Positions 57,600-64,000 of a stretch of 64,000 nt of DNA are shown here, piece by piece (within the stretch, counting starts at the first letter, position 1; the number at the start of each line of letters is the position of its first letter). The notes under the pieces are model-generated. The model was not told the DNA's origin. It saw only the letters and a program-made list of their open reading frames with translations, and did no database searches. Origin of the DNA: Thysanoteuthis rhombus (taxonomy: Eukaryota > Mollusca > Cephalopoda > Oegopsida > Thysanoteuthidae); contig OY735227.1 of the NCBI GenBank assembly GCA_963457665.1, positions 47,328,093 through 47,392,092 of the forward strand, written 5' to 3'. A program made the position numbers and the translations under genes.

Positions 57600-60215
57600 G
57601 TGAAATTTTTTGGTCATCGGTCCCAAAAAGACCGAGCTGCATCACCTACCTTGGGTGGGAGTGAAGTATTCCAATAGCAACCACCCAAACACAACCCCAA
57701 AACCCTTACTGAGAGAACAACGTTATACATCGGCACGTACAACGTCAGTGCACTCTCAACTGACTCTCACCAAACCCATCTAGAAAACAAAATCAAAAAT
57801 ATCTGATGGGACATTATTGGTATCAGCGAAATGAGGAGACCAGGGAAAGAACTAATAGAACTGAGAAACAAACAACTATCCTCATCAATGAAGACCTAAA
57901 AGAAATAACCTGGTTGGCTTTAGAGCTGTCTCAGAACGCATAGCCAGTGTCACCATACAACTTTCAAAGAGGTGCAAGCTGAATGTCATCCAAATATACG
58001 CTCCGACTTTGCAATCAACGAAGAAATAGACAACTTCTATGATAACTTGAACTCTCAACAGCAAGATGCTAAAAACATTTCAATGTCACCATGAGAGATT
58101 TCAATGCAAAGGTAGGACGATAAAAAGAACGCTGCGTTGGTGAGCTTGGATACAAAATACGGAACGAGAGAAGCGAAGATCTTATAAAATTTGTAAACGA
58201 AAATGACTTCAAAATCATGAATACATTCTTAAAATGGAAACCCAGTCTTGGAAGACCCCAATCAAAACGAAATAGACTACATCCGAACAGACAAAACCTA
58301 CACCATCAAAGATATTTCAATTCTAAACCAAGTAAAATAGGAAGTGACCATAGAATGGTCACTAAACGTACCAAATGAACTCACCCAATCCTTCAAGCTA
58401 GAACAGAAAACAGACATACAATCCTCACTGAAGAGAACAACACTAACATCAACGAACTCCACGGCAAAATAACAACCCCTTAATGGAAGCTGCCACTATT
58501 TTTAACCAAGAAACATACAGACCATCAGCAAAATCTCGGACGAAACCAGGAAATTCATAAAAAGCGCAGAAACCTCAAACTACCAACAATAAGAAACGAA
58601 AAATAGAGGGGACCGAACTAAACAAAACAATCAAAAAGAAACTAAGGGAAGACAAAAGAAGGTATACGATAGCAATCATCGAAACCACTCTCGGAAAACG
58701 CCAGGTATTTGAAGCAATAAACAAATCTCTCAGTAAAGGACAGAAACAGATAACTAACATACTTGAAGAAAACGGAGACAAGAATTCTACCAAGAACTCT
58801 ATTCTTCAAGACATGGGCAACAAAACAAGGAACAAGATACTTAAAACGCAGACAATAATTTCGAAGACTTCCTTGAAGTTACACCATAGGAGGAGAAACA
58901 ATCTATCAAATGAACAAAAAAGGTAAAAGCCCCGAACCAGATAATATCACTGTCGATCTACTGAAAAAAGCTGGTAAGATAAAAAATTTAAAAAAAGCTA
59001 TTCTATTCGACTTGTGTCTAAAAGACAGTAAAGTCCCGAAGACTGGAACAAGGCAATCATAATGCTTTTACATAGACAGGGAACCCCAAAGACCTCAAGA
59101 ATTACAGGCCTATAAGCCTATTCAACTGCATCTAAAAGTCACTTCATCTCAATTCAATAAATCAGCTGAAAGAGAAAGCAGCAAATACAAAATGCCTCTT
59201 GCTGTAGCATTTATAGACTTGAAGAAGGCATTCAACTCTGTAGAAATTCCCATGGTCATGAAGGCCATCATTTTACTCGGTGTAGACGGTTCATGTCAGA
59301 GTACTACAACATATATACAATCATAGCAACTCCTTTATCTGGCTACACAAATACTTTGGACACTCCTGCCTCCAAAAAGGAGTAAGACAAGGTGACACCA
59401 CCTCACCCTAACTCTTCATAGTCTGCCTCGAGATGAAACCTGGACTGGGAGAATAGAGGAATCAAAATAGATGGCGAATATCTGTTCAACCTCTGATTTG
59501 CAGACGACATTGTCCCTTTTCGCACAGAACCAACACGACCTCCAACTGATGCTAGATGAACTAATCGAAGAAAGCAAAAGAGTCGGTCAATACATGAACT
59601 TCAGTAGAACGAAAGTCATATGCAACAACCATTTTGAGAATAAGAACAGAACTTTCAAAATCGAAGATGAAAAACTGGAGAAAGTACCTCTCCTTAGGAC
59701 AACAAATCTCTATGAGACCCATACAAGAATGAAAAATTAAGTGAGGTATCACTCTATGATGGCAAGTCTTCGACATAAAAGCTCAACCTTCAAAAACAAG
59801 ACGATCCCATTAATCCTAAAAAAGAAGAGTATACAACCAATGCATTCTCCCGATGTTCACTTATGGAGCTGAAACATGGAACTTAATCAAGAGACAGTAA
59901 AGAAACTGAGAAGCATGCAACGCACGCATGAGAGAATCATGCTAAAGCTCACATGGAAAAAAATCAAAACATTACTGTGTATAAGGAAGAAAACGGGGAT
60001 CAGAGACATCATAATTTCTACTTGAAAACTTAAATGGCAATGGGCAGGCCATATTGCAAGAATGGCAGACAACTGATCACAAAGTCGATCCACAGAGATC
60101 GAATGCGAAACTGAAGCCGGCAGAAAACAAGATGGAGAGACAAACTAAACAAATGAAAAAAAAAATACTGACACTGACGATAAAGAGATATGACAAATCA
60201 TGATGATGATGAGGA
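57600..60215 (+). mobile_element. RTE-type retrotransposon, near full length, heavily mutated
   Basis: Order on the + strand: N-terminal end (57600-57735), endonuclease (IGTYNV at about 57731, ISEMRR-like residues, MRDFNAKV near 58090, IGSDHRMV near 58340), linker (58400-58950), RT (58980-59690), C-terminal domain with KLKWQWAGHIARM (about 60030-60065), and a GAT/GAG tail at 60198-60222. The RT keeps MPLAVAFIDLKKAFNSVEIP (A motif) and FADDIV at about 59498, but a stop precedes it and frameshifts are frequent. It is closest to the copies at 7.85 and 29.8 kb. A roughly 100-bp deletion removes part of the RT fingers near 59130. Confidence 0.9.
59471..59740 (+). pseudogene. RTE RT thumb fragment
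   Basis: An 89-codon frame covering the end of the RT: NQHDLQLMLDELIEESKRVG, QYMNFSRTKVICNNHFENKN and EKLEKV. The first 20 codons are out of frame relative to the FADD box, which lies in the neighbouring frame. Confidence 0.85.
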
Positions 60216-60229
60216 GGAGGAACGTGTAT

Positions 60230-60716
60230 AGCATGGGATATCTCAGTAAAGAATAAGTAACACTGATGATGATTGATATCAAAAGCACTTGAGCTATCTT
60301 CAGTGTAATAGTTGTGTATGGAAGAGCGATGTGGAGGACATGAAGTATCTCAGCAAAGCATATGTCATATTGATGAGGACTGACATCAAAAGTTCTTGAG
60401 CAATCAAACATCATCAGTGTGCAAGTTGTGTGTATACGTTGTACTACTGATGACTGACATCAAGTGTATTTGCATTATTGAATATCATCAGTATTCGGGT
60501 TATGTTTTTGTGAGCAATGTGTTTAGCAAGAGATATCACAGCAAAGCATGCGTTACACTGATGATGACTGATATCGAGAGTTCTGGAGCTATTGTATATC
60601 ATCAGTGTGCAAGTTGTTCGTGTGCGAGCAAAGTGTTCAGCGTGTTATATCACAGCAAAGCATATGTTATACTGATTATGACTGACATCAAGAGAACTCA
60701 TCATCAGTGTGAAAAT

Positions 60717-60717
<1 letters not shown>
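60230..60717. repeat. Tandem array of about 110-bp units, each with an inverted repeat
   Basis: Five units, the third internally deleted, begin ATATCACAGCAAAGCATATG at about 60237, 60343, (60440), 60530 and 60646. Within each, ACACTGATGAT on the left faces ATCATCAGTGT about 25-55 bases to the right, so each can fold into a stem of up to 11 bp. Between the arms is the conserved GACTGACATCAAGAGTTCTT. The array starts 10-15 bases after the RTE GAT tail and ends in a GT microsatellite. Confidence 0.9.
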
Positions 60718-60767
<50 letters not shown>

Positions 60768-60768
60768 A
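60718..60768. repeat. (GT)n microsatellite
   Basis: About 50 bp with one CG interruption, following the last hairpin unit. Confidence 0.95.
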
Positions 60769-61507
60769 AGTAATGACTTTTCGCTAAAGAAATCAATTTT
60801 TGACTTGAGGTTTAACAAAATAACTGATACAAAAAATGGATTCTCAGTTACTACCATCAGATGAGGAAACCTATTAAAAAATTGTCTGCAAAAATGCATG
60901 AAGAAAACCCTCTCATACGCAAGATTTTGTTGAAATCTCGTGTTATCCCAACATTTCAAAAATGTATAAAATGGGATAAATATGTATTTGTTATCTAAAT
61001 TCAATTGAAGAAAATGTACATATATCTTTAGTTTAAATTCTACTTATATGTATTTCTGTTGAAATTCATATAGAATAGACTGAAGATTAGAATAAAGGGT
61101 TTTTTTGTTAAAATAGGGGAAATTATTGCTACGTGACAGTCATACGAACATCAGAGGCGAAAAAGAAAGAGCGAGAATACCAATGAAACAGAAGAAAAAA
61201 TACAGTAAATGTATTGGGCCGTTTTTACGACTTAAGAATACAAGCCATTCTTGTTTACATTTTTTATGAATTTTATTCAAGAGAATTCGTCAGCAAAAAG
61301 ACACCCATTTGGTAATTGTGAAATACAGAAATAATAATGAAAAATGAATGCACTTCTCTTGATAATTGGATATGTAATGAAACTAATTCTCCAAATCAGT
61401 TTCATGCAAATAGATTTATAATCATGAAAAGGAGGAGGAGAGGGAAAATATCCCACTGCTGCATCTTAACGAAGGGTCATTTATCTTAAAACTATCTAAG
61501 AGTTATC
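60769..61507. other. No recognised gene
   Basis: AT-rich. The minus frame 61004-60645 overlaps the GT tract and is unrecognised. Confidence 0.4.
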
Positions 61508-61508
61508 G

Positions 61509-61560
<52 letters not shown>

Positions 61561-61563
61561 ACT

Positions 61564-61594
<31 letters not shown>

Positions 61595-61620
61595 CGTGCG
61601 TGTGTGTGTGTATGTGTGTA
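61508..61620. repeat. (TATC)n and (GT)n microsatellites
   Basis: Thirteen TATC units, a short spacer, then about 50 bp of GT. Confidence 0.97.
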
Positions 61621-61796
61621 AAAAAAGGAAAATTAAAAAAGAGATATTTCTTGAAATAAACATGTACATAAAAATATCAATACTATTTGTACTTAGTAAA
61701 TCCAGTAAAAAGATTTTCAGCTCTTCCTTGTTATCTAAGCACCGCCTTCATTTCAATAATCTTCCAATTCAGTGCTTCCTCTGTTTGTGCAAGTTT

Positions 61797-61978
61797 CATC
61801 ATCATCATCACCAGTCTTTTAACGTCTGTTGTTGGACACAGATCTTCCCCAGGATTCGCCTAAATTCTCTATGGTGGGCGTCGCAGAGCCTGTACTTTCT
61901 AAATTTGTCTATTTCGTCTCTACATCTAATACTCTTTCAGCCTTGGTTGTGCATATGGTCTCTGGGAATCCATCATTT
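61797..61978 (-). mobile_element. RTE 3'-end stub
   Basis: About 180 bp matching the extreme 3' ends of the copies at 29.8 and 51.9 kb (CTTTTAACGTCTGTTGTTGG, GGCGTCGCAGAGCC, TTTCTAAATTTGTC). The ATC repeat at 61799-61813 is the GAT tail on the minus strand. A typical severe 5' truncation. Confidence 0.85.
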
Positions 61979-62815
61979 CCACTTTTATTCTTTTACATCG
62001 TTGTACACAAGATTGACTTGTGCTCGTATATCGACGATATTCGAAATAATATTAAATGTATAAATCAGAATCAGATAATTTTGACTGATGCATCTATTTC
62101 AGGCTCTCCAAATTAGTATTTAATGTAGACTGATTGCTTCCAACAAGTAAATATTCTATTATTTCATTCGTCATAATGTTTTTACACTATTGAGAAAGAT
62201 CTAGTTAAGTACTTTCATCTTTTTCATTAGACTTCCACATCCAGCACCACTCAGCCGACTGTGTCTATGCTTAGAGAATTGGAACATCAAGTCTAAACAG
62301 ATACTTTCATATTCAACTAACATTTGTCCTACAGATTACGATTTTTTTCACTCTGCATGAAATTTCAATTTTCGTGCTTTTACTTAGTGTCTTCCATACC
62401 TCAAGAACATAATGATAGAAAATCCTTATTAGAGGATCGTTTGAAAATGCTTATTGCTTCGAATGGGTCAAATCGTTTTAGATGTTCACTATTTTGGCTG
62501 CTTGTATCATCCTTCATCTTATTATTTAAAAAATGGCATATATATGTAACAACCTAATATTGATTTCATGATCATTTTGACTTATGTTTAATATCCAAAC
62601 TCCCAGAATCGTATCCGTGTAATCGTCGAAACTCAAAAGTAACTTGGACTATTATCATTGAACAACTTGACTTCTATTCGATAATTTTGATTCACATCGA
62701 TTTCACACGATCCTAAGTAGAATCAAAACCGATTCGGACTAATATTGCTCAAAAAGATTCTCAAAAGTGATATTCATGTAATCAACCTCAAAACTATCTA
62801 GACTAATGCATTACA
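61979..62815. other. No recognised gene
   Basis: AT-rich. The stretch 62600-62800 has loosely repeated CTCAAAAG and GGACTA strings but no clean period. Confidence 0.35.
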
Positions 62816-63030
62816 TTATAAAGCATTGTCGATGTGGGTGATAAAATCACAGAAAAAGGTACCTGGAGTCAAGGCAAATGTCGTGTGTTTGTGTTGGTGA
62901 ATGCGTCTCGCTAGGGGTCGGAAAACTTTATCCTCCAGCACACCACTCCATCCCGCCCAGATGACGAATAAATCAGACAATAGACATGTAGTACTTGTCA
63001 ATAAATTCATTTCATTTCATGTTACATTTC
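62816..63030 (+). mobile_element. Possible 3' end of another LINE (CATTT-type tail)
   Basis: GC-richer sequence ends in CTTGTCAATAAATTCATTTC followed by another ATTTC, the style of 3' terminus seen in several invertebrate LINEs. No RT or second copy supports it, and the 64-codon minus frame over it is unrecognised. Confidence 0.25.
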
Positions 63031-64000
63031 CATGAGACACAGTTTCGGAGCGGCACATTCACATATCATTATGCATCATGAATTTTCTTTGCTATACACA
63101 TTGCTGAGATAACTTGTTCAAAACTCTGTTCACAACTCACAAAATATAGTTGGTTGTGATTTTTAAAAAGTTCTGTCGTTTTACAAACCCGTTTTTTACC
63201 CTTGTAATTTATCAAGCGTATCCTTTAGAGTACACCTACCCTGTTTTGAGAACTCTGAGCTACCATTACTGCAATACTTTAAGGCGGGATAGTAAAGTGA
63301 ATATTCGATAAGCACGATCTCACAATAATCGGACCCCAAACCCACTGGAAATAGCTTGAGTGATAAGCTTTATGCCAGGCATCCAAATTAGATGTTTAGC
63401 AAACTGAGGACAGTCTGGCTCATGGTCCAAATTTGGAGGCCAAAACAGGAGATACACAAGTAAGTAGAATGATATCCGCTGTCAATTAAAGGTAAACGGC
63501 AGAATTGTTAGTTGCTTAGTAAGGGTGTCTCCTTGTTTGTTACCTTCGGTGTGTGTATATATGTGAACTCTTCGTCTCTTTCAGCTCATCTGTTCCAGAA
63601 CATGTGTGCATTTGCAAACGTTTCATAAGAAATATTGAGTTCGTTTTTTCAAGCGTTTTTTATCTTTCTCTTTTTTGTATATATCTAGATGATATCTATT
63701 ACCGAATTCAGATCTAATTCACTTCTAGACAAGAAATCAGTCGTCAGCTTTTGAACAGCTTTCAGTTCCGTTTCAAACTGATGCATCCCCCAAACAAATT
63801 TTTAACTCAATCCATCTCCCTGTCCCAAATCAACACAGAAAACGAAAGAAAGTCGTCTTGAAAGATAAAGAAACAAAAACGAGTCAACTTGCGTCAAATT
63901 AATTTTCATTGCGTCTAAAATTAGTGCAGTTCAATTTCTGATCTTGAGTCTTATTAGGAACCGTCAACCAACGTTGTAAACGTGGCTTTCTTCAGTTTTT
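63031..64000. other. No recognised gene
   Basis: AT-rich. ACACAA/GTAAGT at about 63460 is a strong donor sequence, but all frames before it are closed. Nothing else is recognised. Confidence 0.4.

Noticed and set aside
63400-63465. Exon ending at the strong GTAAGT donor
   Set aside because: Stops occur in all three frames between the nearest acceptor and the donor.

Overview
The window looks like nuclear DNA from an AT-rich, repeat-laden invertebrate genome, most likely a lophotrochozoan and possibly a cephalopod-type mollusc. The grounds are dense TA, CA, GA, TATC and AAT microsatellites, long gene-poor stretches, abundant RTE-type and restriction-like-endonuclease (RLE) non-LTR retrotransposon debris, and tRNA-derived SINEs. 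There is nothing bacterial: no operons, no long intact ORFs. The organism is an inference; no species-specific marker was recognised.

Layout. 0-4 kb: microsatellites, an AT-rich block with inverted flanks, and a degenerate full-length 5S rRNA copy. 4-11 kb: a dispersed repeat (family A), a mariner lacking its catalytic core, and a near full-length dead RTE element (7.85-10.85 kb). 11.5 kb: a CpG-containing promoter-like patch with NRF1-like and RFX X-box matches. 14.6-16 kb: a 5'-truncated RLE element. 19.2-20 kb: a 22-bp tandem array fused to a Tigger/pogo fragment. 21.6-27.5 kb: a cluster of RLE elements joined through AAC/AAT microsatellites, including the best preserved one (RT with YMDD, CCHC finger, RLE domain). 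28.8-32.8 kb: a 29-bp satellite interrupted by an unknown 249-bp insert and by an RTE insertion with a textbook twin-priming (5'-inverted) structure. 33.5-41.4 kb: two SINEs, families A and B, a 25-bp array, a Tigger-like MITE and two candidate host-gene exons (34859-35047 and 39852-39926) of compatible splice phase. 42-52 kb: further RTE fragments, a Tc1 pseudogene, tRNA-like repeats in head-to-head arrangement and an RLE 3' end. 52-56 kb: mostly unassigned DNA. 57.6-60.2 kb: a degenerate RTE on the + strand whose 3' tail runs directly into a tandem array in which each unit contains an inverted repeat. 60.7-64 kb: microsatellites, another RTE 3' stub and unassigned DNA.

No complete host gene can be read. 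Every recognisable long protein segment is transposon-derived and broken by stops, frameshifts or lost catalytic residues. The likeliest host material is the exon at 34859-35047, with strong acceptor and donor sites and protein-like composition. The most interesting structural observations are the twin-primed RTE inside the satellite, the hairpin-bearing tandem array abutting an RTE tail, and the repeated contact between RLE element ends and AAT/AAC microsatellites.
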